NCBI GenBank assembly: GCA_002351955.1
Contig: DEHO01000038.1
Location: 26,385 to 34,065, forward strand
Reading direction: 5' to 3'
From: Flavobacteriales bacterium UBA2798
Lineage (GTDB): Bacteria > Bacteroidota > Bacteroidia > Flavobacteriales_D > UBA2798
DNA length: 7,681 nt
This document shows, one piece after another, positions 1 through 6,352 of this stretch. A model generated the notes under the pieces. That model saw only the letters and a list, made by a program, of their open reading frames with translations, searched no databases and was not told the DNA's origin. The number at the start of each line of letters is the position of its first letter. Positions within the stretch are counted from its first letter, which is position 1. Both the position numbers and the translations under genes were made by a program.

Positions 1-243
1 TAGTGTGCCACCAAAGTAGCAACGCATACCGGCATCTTTGTAAATTTTCAGCTTGTCCTCGAGTCTTGGCGTAACCATCGATGTTCCGAAACCGAATTTC
101 ACAAGATCGGTAAAGGGCGCAGAGCTATCGCAAAACGCAGCGGCTTCTGAAACAGAAAGACCTTTGTCCATCATCATGGTAACGCCACTTTCACGTGGTT
201 TAGCCGGACGTTCGGGGATATAGGGTAATTTAAAATTCATCAT
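1..243 (-). CDS. comA: Phosphosulfolactate synthase family protein (ComA-like), 5' part only
   Basis: Partial gene: the N-terminal 80-81 residues are visible and the rest lies beyond the left edge. ComA joins sulfite to phosphoenolpyruvate to give (R)-phosphosulfolactate, the first step of coenzyme M synthesis in methanogens. Seen here: an N-terminal R-x-S-G-V-T-M-M-M-D-K-G segment (about residues 16-27), then TDLVKFGFGTS (44-54) and a GGTL segment (77-80) at the edge. These match, in order and spacing, the family pattern R-G-T-x-D-K-G ... D-x-VKFGxGTS ... GGTL. Two in-frame ATGs stand side by side (243 and 240). The first overlaps the stop of the upstream TPR gene as ATGA and the second as TGATG, so the two genes should be translationally coupled. 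Bacteroidota are not known to use coenzyme M, so the product may feed another sulfonate pathway. Family call is firm; the physiological role is open. Confidence 0.8.
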   Translation of the reverse strand, partial: MMNFKLPYIPERPAKPRESGVTMMMDKGLSVSEAAAFCDSSAPFTDLVKFGFGTSMVTPRLEDKLKIYKDAGMRCYFGGTL

Positions 244-1661
244 GATCTGTAATGTTCGATGAGTTGAGAGATGTCGTTTTGCTGACTCAATTCCGGAAGA
301 TATTCAAAAAGTTTTTTGTGTGCTTCAAAATCAATAAACAAAGCATCGCCTAATTGCAGAAGTGCTTCGTTGTGCTTACCGCAAAGTTCAAGATAGGCAA
401 CTCTTCGGTAAAGCAGGTCAACCGGTTGTTTTTCGCCGCTGAGGTAGAGATCGATTTCCGCTAATGCGTGTTCAGGGCCTCGCTGTTCTAATAGAAAATG
501 AGAAAGATCAAGAATGATTTCCTGATTGTCCGGATCCATTGCCAAGGCTGTACGATACGCTTCTTCAGCTTTGGAAGGTTCTTTTTTCTTATCGAGAATT
601 TCTCCGAGTATATACCAGAAATCAGGATTTTTATCATCCATCGCAATGGCTTTTCTCAGAAAGGCTTCTGCTTTTGCATGATTACCCTGCATACTAACTG
701 CAATACCCAAACCGACCCATCCTTCTGTAAGTTCTTCATCGATTTCTGTGGCCTTCAAAAAGTTTTCGTAGGCTTCTTCCGGCATTTCCAGTTTTTCAAA
801 ACATTCTCCGATATAGCAATAGGTAATGGCTGCGGGATCTTCGTAAATGAATGTTTCTGCATAGCAATTGATCGCCTCGTGGTACATTTCCAGTTGTACG
901 TAGGCATTCGCTTTGTTGAAATAGGCAGAAGAAAAATGTTCGTTGATGGTGATGCAAAAATCGTAGGCTTGAATTGCTTTTTCAAACAAGCCTTTGCGCA
1001 GGTAACCGTTACCCAGGTTGTACCATGCCGAAAAAGAGTAGGGGTATTCGTCAATGAAATTATTGAAAAACACCACGCTGTCTTCTGTGCGTCCTGCCAT
1101 GTCGTAACAAAACGACAATTCAAAAAGCGCTGCTTCATTTTCCGGATTGATCCGCAATGCTGATTGCAAGGTTTCAATGGCCTTATCGTATTTTTTCTGA
1201 CTCTCGTATTCGAATGCGAGATCCACATAAAGATCATCGGTTTCTTCCTCCGAAAGTCGTATGGCATGCTTTAAATGCCGAATCGCTTCATCGTGGTTGC
1301 GCAACTGACTGAAGATGGAAGCCTTCATCACAATCGTATCTACATTGGAAGGTTCCAGATGCTCGATGCGATTTAAAATTTCGAGTGCCTTATTCAGTTT
1401 ACCGGAAGACGCATGAATTTCTGCTTTGCGCAAAAGAATGGGAACAGCATCGGGATGTTGCGATATTGCAATGGAAATTCCCTTCAAGGCCGATTTAATA
1501 TCGTTGCGATCGAGATAGTGATCGATGAGTGCTTCAAAAACATCTACATCGAAAAAATAATTCGCATTGTTTTTAATCATCTCCTCAAACCGATTGAGAT
1601 GCGGACCCAGATCTTCCGGTTCCTCATTGCCTCGGTCGTTGTACCCTTTGCCTTCGTCCAT
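240..1661 (-). CDS. Tetratricopeptide repeat (TPR) protein, cytoplasmic
   Basis: A 473-residue protein built almost entirely of about 11-12 TPR helix pairs from residue ~38 to ~444. Clear units include SAWYNLGNGYLRKGLFEKAI (211-230), the segment beginning EGWVGLGI (313) and the segment beginning PDFWYILGEI (346), each followed by the usual A-x-x-x-P/D-x-x register. No signal peptide or membrane segment is visible, so it should be a cytoplasmic scaffold or adaptor; TPR arrays bind proteins and have no catalytic role. The acidic N-terminus (MDEGKG...) precedes the first repeat. The ATG at 1661 is preferred over a TTG six codons upstream because that TTG is part of the TATCTTTG promoter box. The stop overlaps the start of the downstream comA-like gene by 4 nt, so the two form an operon. 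The partner or process it serves cannot be read from the sequence. Confidence 0.92.
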   Translation of the reverse strand: MDEGKGYNDRGNEEPEDLGPHLNRFEEMIKNNANYFFDVDVFEALIDHYLDRNDIKSALKGISIAISQHPDAVPILLRKAEIHASSGKLNKALEILNRIEHLEPSNVDTIVMKASIFSQLRNHDEAIRHLKHAIRLSEEETDDLYVDLAFEYESQKKYDKAIETLQSALRINPENEAALFELSFCYDMAGRTEDSVVFFNNFIDEYPYSFSAWYNLGNGYLRKGLFEKAIQAYDFCITINEHFSSAYFNKANAYVQLEMYHEAINCYAETFIYEDPAAITYCYIGECFEKLEMPEEAYENFLKATEIDEELTEGWVGLGIAVSMQGNHAKAEAFLRKAIAMDDKNPDFWYILGEILDKKKEPSKAEEAYRTALAMDPDNQEIILDLSHFLLEQRGPEHALAEIDLYLSGEKQPVDLLYRRVAYLELCGKHNEALLQLGDALFIDFEAHKKLFEYLPELSQQNDISQLIEHYRS

Positions 1662-1676
1662 AGTTGTATTCTGGTA

Positions 1677-1684
1677 CAAAGATA
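1677..1684 (-). promoter_or_regulatory. Bacteroidota -7 promoter box for the TPR-comA operon
   Basis: The minus strand reads TATCTTTG, an exact match to the Bacteroidota consensus TAnnTTTG recognised by the housekeeping sigma factor. It ends 15 nt before the ATG at 1661, implying a leader of roughly ten nucleotides. No clear TTG -33 element stands at the usual distance, so the assignment rests on the -7 box and its position. Confidence 0.55.
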
Positions 1685-1881
1685 AGGACTAAGACCTACC
1701 TAAGTAGTGAAAATCAGTGTAAGTATTAACAACCGGAAGATGTTGCGTTTTTATTAAACGACTGTTTTTCAGCGGTTTGTTCGTGTTGGTTTAAAAGAGC
1801 CAGGGAACGCTGTTGAAATCCTTTCGTTCGAAAATTTACCCGGAAATTCACTGAGGATCAAAAGCATAGGGATAAAGCTCC
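1685..1881. other. Intergenic region without a recognisable gene
   Basis: About 200 bp between the TPR promoter and the stop codon of the T9SS cargo gene, both on the minus strand. No reading frame of useful length has coding character. A weak stem is possible around CTG-TTTTT-CAG (near 1760), but it is too short to call a terminator. Whatever ends transcription of the T9SS cargo gene must lie here, since a separate promoter box follows at 1684. Confidence 0.5.
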
Positions 1882-2352
1882 TTATTCTTTTACCAGTTTT
1901 CCTGTTTGTCGGCGGCTACCTTCTATGATTTCCATCAGATAAATGCCGGCCGGTAGGTTTTGTGTTGGTAGAGTAAATCTCTCCGAAAAAAGTGTGCGGC
2001 TGTAAATGAGTTTTCCATTCAAATCGTAAAGGAAAAATTCAGCACTCCCACTTTTCAAAGCTCTGCCTTCCACAATTGCATATTCGCTGCATGGATTCGG
2101 AAAAACGGAAATCGGTTCAATTCCACTTATCTCTCCAATACTTTCTACCAATGGCGGATTTCGAACAGCCTTAAGAATTGTTCCCTTTTCACCAACGGCA
2201 AAACCAAGATTTGCATTTGCCGAACTCATGATGGTGCCGGTATTTCTCACCGCAAAAAGTGTGTCCGATCCGTTAAAGGATTGAACATCGTTTAGTCGGT
2301 TACCCTGTGGTAATGGATTTAGCCACGACCAGGTAAAAGCATTGCTGCTCAT
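1882..2352 (-). CDS. Short T9SS type A sorting-domain protein, remnant of a YCF48/BNR-like repeat protein
   Basis: 156 codons from the first in-frame ATG. The C-terminal ~75 residues are a type IX secretion sorting domain: a VFPNPCSEYAIVEG start, a DLNGKLIYS core strand, LPAGIYLMEI and a final GKLVKE, which would route the protein through the outer membrane and often anchor it on the surface. The N-terminal part (WSWLNPLPQGNRLNDV, then FAVRNTGTI, then GFAVGEKGTILK) resembles the first and last blades of YCF48/BNR-like beta-propeller proteins common in Bacteroidota. Those proteins have many such repeats and run to several hundred residues; here only about one and a half remain. The ATG at 2352 falls inside a signal peptide whose first part is coded upstream in the same frame but lacks a start (see 2353-2423). 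Probably a degraded or internally deleted gene; the sorting-domain call is strong. Confidence 0.75.
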   Translation of the reverse strand: MSSNAFTWSWLNPLPQGNRLNDVQSFNGSDTLFAVRNTGTIMSSANANLGFAVGEKGTILKAVRNPPLVESIGEISGIEPISVFPNPCSEYAIVEGRALKSGSAEFFLYDLNGKLIYSRTLFSERFTLPTQNLPAGIYLMEIIEGSRRQTGKLVKE

Positions 2353-2423
2353 AGGGAGAATGAAGCAAAAAATAGTGAAAAGAGCAAAGAAAAATCGTGA
2401 CGTGTTCAGGGTTTTATATGCAT
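2353..2423 (-). pseudogene. Out-of-frame signal-peptide start of the T9SS cargo gene
   Basis: Reading upstream from the ATG at 2352 in the same frame gives KTLNTSRFFFALFTIF, then CFILPMSSNA, a classic signal peptide (basic start, hydrophobic core, S-N-A cleavage site). That frame contains no ATG, GTG or TTG before the TAA at about 2472. The ATG at 2423-2421 reads M-H-I-K-P-stop. One additional A in the AAAA run (plus-strand T at 2412-2415) would convert this into M-H-I-K-T-L-N-T-S-R-F and join it to the cargo frame, giving a 180-residue precursor. Either the base was lost in a decaying gene, the assembly has a one-base error, or translation begins at a non-standard codon such as the CTG in this stretch. 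Confidence 0.65.
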
Positions 2424-2493
2424 GAAAGTAAACAGATTTCGTTCGGGCAGCACTTTTTTTTTACTTGTTCGCAGTCATGGTTTTAAATAAGAT

Positions 2494-2501
2494 TACTTTA
2501 G
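2494..2501 (+). promoter_or_regulatory. Possible -7 promoter box of glmM
   Basis: TACTTTAG matches TAnnTTTG at five of six defined positions and ends 18 nt before the glmM ATG, a spacing like that of the TPR promoter. The nearest TTG (2465-2467) is 26 bp upstream, longer than usual for a -33 element, so support is modest. Confidence 0.3.
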
Positions 2502-2519
2502 CACTTGTAATTTTTAGTT

Positions 2520-3911
2520 ATGACTCTCATCAAATCCATTTCAGGAATTCGCGGAACAATCGGTGGTCATTCAGGCGACGGACTAACACCGCTTGATACG
2601 GTAAAATTTGCTGCTGCATACGGACAATGGCTGATCAGCCGCAATCCGCGCATGAAAGTGAAAGTTGTATTGGGAAGAGATGCACGAATTTCCGGTGAGA
2701 TGGTTCGCTCGCTGGTCTCAGCAACCTTGCAGGGAATGGGAATTGATGTCATTGATTTAGGATTATCCACTACACCCACTGTTGAAGTAGCTGTTCCGGG
2801 TGAGAAAGCGCATGGAGGAATCATTCTCACTGCTTCACATAATCCGCGTCAATGGAATGCACTTAAATTGCTCAATGAAAAAGGAGAATTTATTTCGGGT
2901 GCTGACGGTGCAGAAGTATTACGCATAGCAGAAGCTGAACAATTTTATTTTGCTGAAGTGGATGATCTGGGTGTCTTTTCTACCAGTGATACCTGGATCA
3001 AAAAACATATTGATTTGGTTCTTCGATTACCCTATGTCGATAAAGATGCAATTGCAAAAGCAAATTTGCACGTTGTTGTTGATGCGGTAAATTCAACAGG
3101 AGGAATTGCTGTTCCTGCCTTGCTTGAAGCGCTCGGTGTGAACAGCATTACAAAATTGTATTGCGAACCGAATGGCGATTTCCCTCACAATCCGGAACCA
3201 TTACCTGAACACCTCACTGAAATTTCTTCACTTATCAAAAAAGAAAAAGCGGATGTAGGAATTGTGGTAGATCCTGATGTCGACCGCCTTGCTTTGGTTT
3301 GCGAAAACGGAGAGATGTTCGGTGAAGAATATACACTGGTTGCCTGTGCCGATCTGGTATTGCAATCAAAAAAAGGTAATACAGTTTCCAATCTGTCTTC
3401 AACACGGGCTTTGCGGGATGTCACCGAGAAATACGGGGCAACGTATGCAGCATCGGCTGTTGGTGAAGTTAACGTGGTGGATTTAATGAAATCAACAAAC
3501 GCAGTGATCGGTGGCGAGGGTAATGGTGGTGTTATTCTGCCGGAATTGCATTATGGTCGTGATGCACTTGCAGGTATCGCTTTGTTCCTGACATTACTTG
3601 CGAAAAGTGGAAAATCCTGCTCGCAACTTCGAGCTTCTTATCCTGATTATTTCATTTCAAAGAATAAAATCGAACTCACTCCGCAAATTGATGTCGATAA
3701 GGTTTTATCTGCCATGAAAGCGAAATACGCGTCGCAACCGGTAAACGATATCGACGGCATAAAAATTGAATTCGGTAACGAGTGGGTTCACTTGCGTAAA
3801 TCAAACACGGAACCCATTATCCGTATCTATTCCGAATCAAAAGACAAAGCCTCCGCCGACGCACTCGCTCAACGCATCATTGTAGATATTCGCGGGATAG
3901 CAGGGATTTGA
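2520..3911 (+). CDS. glmM: Phosphoglucosamine mutase
   Basis: A full-length 463-residue alpha-D-phosphohexomutase, the family's usual size. GlmM converts glucosamine-6-phosphate to glucosamine-1-phosphate in the cytoplasm, supplying UDP-GlcNAc for peptidoglycan and lipid A. All four functional loops are visible: TASHNP at 104-109 with phospho-serine S106, the Mg-binding DPDVDR at 251-256, the sugar-specificity loop GEGNGG at 332-337, and the phosphate-binding RKSNTEP at 426-432. The start MTLIKSISGIRGT is the conserved N-terminus of Bacteroidota versions, and no Shine-Dalgarno precedes it. The specificity loop reads GEGNGG rather than the GEQSGH of proteobacterial GlmM; this is shared with archaeal PMM/PGM-type enzymes, so activity on mannose or glucose phosphates cannot be excluded. 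The gene stands alone, divergent from the T9SS cargo gene and convergent with the peptidase gene. Confidence 0.93.
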   Translation: MTLIKSISGIRGTIGGHSGDGLTPLDTVKFAAAYGQWLISRNPRMKVKVVLGRDARISGEMVRSLVSATLQGMGIDVIDLGLSTTPTVEVAVPGEKAHGGIILTASHNPRQWNALKLLNEKGEFISGADGAEVLRIAEAEQFYFAEVDDLGVFSTSDTWIKKHIDLVLRLPYVDKDAIAKANLHVVVDAVNSTGGIAVPALLEALGVNSITKLYCEPNGDFPHNPEPLPEHLTEISSLIKKEKADVGIVVDPDVDRLALVCENGEMFGEEYTLVACADLVLQSKKGNTVSNLSSTRALRDVTEKYGATYAASAVGEVNVVDLMKSTNAVIGGEGNGGVILPELHYGRDALAGIALFLTLLAKSGKSCSQLRASYPDYFISKNKIELTPQIDVDKVLSAMKAKYASQPVNDIDGIKIEFGNEWVHLRKSNTEPIIRIYSESKDKASADALAQRIIVDIRGIAGI

Positions 3912-3934
3912 TTATACCGATTTCCAATTACCAA

Positions 3935-4005
3935 TCACCGTTCACCGACTTGTCCCGACCGATAGCGTCGGGATCACTGTTCACCCTTCACTGTTCATCC
4001 TTCAC
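3935..4005. repeat. Imperfect 14-bp direct repeats in the glmM-peptidase gap
   Basis: Two adjacent copies differ at one base: TCACTGTTCACCCT (3974-3987) and TCACTGTTCATCCT (3988-4001). A TCAC stub follows, and a third, more diverged copy, TCACCGTTCACCGA, lies upstream at 3935-3948 (11 of 14 match). A hairpin sits between the third copy and the first pair. Strand-biased C/T-rich tracts of this kind, built on TTCACC-like units, are intergenic filler and carry no reading frame. Confidence 0.6.
3953..3973. terminator. Hairpin between convergent genes, candidate two-way terminator
   Basis: TCCCGAC (3953-3959) and GTCGGGA (3967-3973) form a perfect 7-bp GC-rich stem around the 7-nt loop CGATAGC. 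It lies 41 bp after the glmM stop and 43 bp before the peptidase stop, where a hairpin could end transcription from both sides. No run of T follows on either strand, so it is not a textbook intrinsic terminator; it could also be one copy of a dispersed palindromic element. Confidence 0.45.
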
Positions 4006-4016
4006 CAATACCATCC

Positions 4017-6206
4017 TCACAGATTTTTCTCCACAAAGTTTGTCATCATCGTAAAGAGATGCAAACGCGTGTAGCCACCATAAATTCCGTGATTTCTATT
4101 GGGGTAAATAAACAGCTCAAATTGTTTGTTGGCCGCAACCAATGCGTTGATCATTTCCATTGTATTCTGGTAATGCACATTGTCATCTCCGCTACCATGC
4201 ACCAATAAAAGTTTTCCTTTTAATTTCTTTACATGATTGATCGGTGAATTATCATCGTAACCGGATGCGTTTTCCTGCGGACGTTGCATGAAGCGTTCGG
4301 TGTAGATATTATCGTAATACCTCCAGTTGGTAACCGGCGCAACAGAGATTCCGGTTTTGAAATATTCTGCTCCTTTGGTCATTGCCAATAAGGTCATATA
4401 TCCCCCGTAACTCCAGCCCTGAACTCCTATACGCGATTTATCAACCCAACTTTGTCGTCCGAGCCATTTTGCCGTTTCAATGAGGTCTTGCGTTTCCAGT
4501 TTTCCGAGTTGTTTGTAGGTGCATTTTTTAAATTGTTCGCCCTTGAACATGGTTCCGCGTGGATCAACACATACTACAAGATATCCTTTCTGGGCAAGCA
4601 TCTGGTGCCAGAAATAATTAGGACCATCCCATGAATCCATCACTTCATTGTTGCCCGGACCTCCATATACAAACAAATAAACGGGGTATTTTTTTTGCGG
4701 ATCAAAATTGGAAGGTTTGATAATGGAACCGTCGATCTCAACATTTTCTGAAGTGGTAAATTTGAAAAATTCTTTCTTCCCTAAATCATATTGTTTCATC
4801 CTGTTCATCACTTCCTTATTGTCCATTAGCACTTTCAATTCCTTACCGGTACTGTTGTGCAAAGTGATGTAATACGGTGTATTGGCATCAGAATGGTAAT
4901 TGATGTAATACTTCATCCCATTGCTGAAATGTGCATCGTTAACACCCGGACGTGTAGATAGTTTTTTCTTTCCGCTTCCATCCAATTTTACCACGTACAA
5001 ATCTTTTTGATAGGGAGCTGATTCTGCAGAGATGTAATAAATGAGTCCGTTTTTTTCGTCGAGCCCCTTAAACTCCACCACGTCCCATTTTCCGCTGGTG
5101 ATCTGTGTTGATTTTCCATCGAAACCAATCAGGTAAATATGATTGTAACCGTCTTTTTCCGAGGTGCGGATAAAGGCATCTTTTCCTTTTAAAAAGATCA
5201 GATCATCATTGATCTCAACATAAGTGGATGAACTTTCGGTGTACATCGGTGTCATCGGCAAAATACCGGTGCTTCCGTTGCCGGCTTTTACCAGACAGTA
5301 TTCCAGTTTGTTCTGCAGGCGGTTCATGCGTTGCACACACAACACATCATCGTTGTTGGTCCAGTTGATGCGGGGGATATATATATCCGTTTCAGGACCC
5401 AAATCAATACTTGCTTTTTGTCCGCCGTTAACTGAATAAACGAACAGACTGATCAGTGAATTATCTTCTCCTGCCTTGGGGTATTTAAAAGTGTAGAGGT
5501 CCGGATAAAGTTCTCCGTACATGGTCATGGTAAATTCCTTTACCTTGCTTTCGTCGAAACGGTAATACGCAATTTTGGTGGAGTTGGGCGACCAGTAAAA
5601 AGCTTTTACAATGGAAAATTCTTCTTCATACACCCAATCGGTGCTACCGTTAATGATAGCGTTGCGCTGACCATCATTGGTAACCTGCGTTTCTTTTCCG
5701 CTGGCCAGATCGTAAATGAAAATATCATTGTTACGTGTAAAGGCAACCTTTTTTCCATCCGGAGAAAATTCAGCGAGCATTTGTTTGCCTTTTGCAAGAT
5801 CTCCAAGCGGAGTTGTTGTTTTTTTCCGGATATCGTAAATGAAATAATTGGCTGTGTACGATCTGCGGTAGATCGGTTCGATGCCCGAAGCAATGAGCAA
5901 CATGGTTTCGTCGGCATTGAATTCGTAATCGTCAATCATCACCGCTTCGCCATCGTGTTTGATATCGACCGAAGAAACGATACGACCTACTTTTTTATAA
6001 TCTTTAAAACTGTATTTGTTCACAACACCCACACCGTTCTCATTATCGATGGCCGTAAAATGTCCGCCGTCGTTCATGGATCTTACGTGATCGACACTCT
6101 CAGCATACAATGCCGGACTCGCCCAGATGATTTCGTTGCTGAGCATTTGCTTTTGTGCCTGCAGTATTCCGGGTAAAAGAAATAGGGTGAAGAGGAAAGT
6201 TCTCAT
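4017..6206 (-). CDS. dpp4: Dipeptidyl peptidase IV, S9B family, exported
   Basis: A complete 729-residue serine peptidase that removes Xaa-Pro (and Xaa-Ala) dipeptides from peptide N-termini, probably in the periplasm. The ATG at 6206 is chosen because it begins a signal peptide (MRTFLFTLFLLPGILQA, cleavage near QA-Q); an upstream frame extension of 35 codons would bury it. An N-terminal beta-propeller (about 60-470) carries the substrate-anchoring R114 (YRRSYTANY) and the double glutamate E195-E196 in DWVYEEEF. The alpha/beta-hydrolase domain (about 480-729) has the oxyanion tyrosine Y514 in VYGGPG, nucleophile S599 in GWSYGGY, acid D674 in GSGDDNVH and base H706 in NRNHGIYGG. Every catalytic and anchoring residue of DPP IV is present, so it should be active. 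It probably feeds on proline-containing peptides during protein degradation. It is monocistronic here and divergent from the operon at 6353. Confidence 0.95.
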   Translation of the reverse strand: MRTFLFTLFLLPGILQAQKQMLSNEIIWASPALYAESVDHVRSMNDGGHFTAIDNENGVGVVNKYSFKDYKKVGRIVSSVDIKHDGEAVMIDDYEFNADETMLLIASGIEPIYRRSYTANYFIYDIRKKTTTPLGDLAKGKQMLAEFSPDGKKVAFTRNNDIFIYDLASGKETQVTNDGQRNAIINGSTDWVYEEEFSIVKAFYWSPNSTKIAYYRFDESKVKEFTMTMYGELYPDLYTFKYPKAGEDNSLISLFVYSVNGGQKASIDLGPETDIYIPRINWTNNDDVLCVQRMNRLQNKLEYCLVKAGNGSTGILPMTPMYTESSSTYVEINDDLIFLKGKDAFIRTSEKDGYNHIYLIGFDGKSTQITSGKWDVVEFKGLDEKNGLIYYISAESAPYQKDLYVVKLDGSGKKKLSTRPGVNDAHFSNGMKYYINYHSDANTPYYITLHNSTGKELKVLMDNKEVMNRMKQYDLGKKEFFKFTTSENVEIDGSIIKPSNFDPQKKYPVYLFVYGGPGNNEVMDSWDGPNYFWHQMLAQKGYLVVCVDPRGTMFKGEQFKKCTYKQLGKLETQDLIETAKWLGRQSWVDKSRIGVQGWSYGGYMTLLAMTKGAEYFKTGISVAPVTNWRYYDNIYTERFMQRPQENASGYDDNSPINHVKKLKGKLLLVHGSGDDNVHYQNTMEMINALVAANKQFELFIYPNRNHGIYGGYTRLHLFTMMTNFVEKNL

Positions 6207-6226
6207 AGTGTGATTTGTGTAAAGGA

Positions 6227-6234
6227 CGAAAATA
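6227..6234 (-). promoter_or_regulatory. Possible -7 promoter box of the DPP IV gene
   Basis: The minus strand reads TATTTTCG, one base off TAnnTTTG, ending 20 nt before the ATG at 6206. A TTTTTGG that could act as the -33 element lies about 24 bp further upstream, within the palindrome at 6247-6267. The spacing is slightly long, so this is tentative. Confidence 0.3.
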
Positions 6235-6246
6235 CCAAAAATCAAT

Positions 6247-6267
6247 CCATTTTCGGTCCAAAAATGG
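6247..6267. promoter_or_regulatory. 21-bp near-perfect palindrome, candidate operator
   Basis: On the plus strand CCATTTTCGG (6247-6256), a central T (6257) and CCAAAAATGG (6258-6267). The arms are inverted repeats matching at 9 of 10 positions around a single central base, the geometry expected for a dimeric repressor or activator. It lies 40 bp upstream of the DPP IV start, overlapping where its -33 element would be, and about 74 bp upstream of the promoter box of the plus-strand operon. It most likely affects DPP IV, possibly both. The DNA could also form a stem-loop, but no transcript is expected to cross it from a known promoter. Confidence 0.4.
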
Positions 6268-6340
6268 GGAATGGCATATATACCTGAAGAATGGAGCAGG
6301 AGGACAGCCATCCTGATGAATGGAATTGAGGTGAAATCCC

Positions 6341-6348
6341 TATTTTTG
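6341..6348 (+). promoter_or_regulatory. Consensus -7 promoter box immediately before the GTG start of the operon
   Basis: TATTTTTG is an exact TAnnTTTG match. Only four bases separate it from the GTG at 6353, so transcription would begin at or next to the start codon. No TTG stands at normal -33 distance; the closest (6326-6328) is too near. Confidence 0.45.
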
Positions 6349-6352
6349 AGCC

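Noticed and set aside
498..1163. 221-codon plus-strand reading frame
   Set aside because: Antisense to the conserved TPR repeats; its translation is rich in Phe, Cys and Ile with no recognisable domain, as expected for a shadow frame.
755..1267. 170-codon minus-strand frame in a different register
   Set aside because: Lies wholly inside the TPR gene on the same strand and has a Lys/Thr/Ser-rich out-of-frame composition.
1611..1741. Exact 11-bp inverted repeat (ATCTTCCGGTT at 1611-1621, AACCGGAAGAT at 1731-1741) flanking the TPR start
   Set aside because: One arm is inside coding sequence, the arms are 109 bp apart, and a match this size is not surprising by chance in a window this long.
2409..2415. 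Programmed -1 frameshift at the A-AAA-CCC site
   Set aside because: Not a standard slippery heptamer and no obvious downstream stem is visible; loss of one base is the simpler explanation.
6207..6311. 35-codon N-terminal extension of the DPP IV frame
   Set aside because: It would place the signal peptide internally and read through the promoter and palindrome; the ATG at 6206 fits export.
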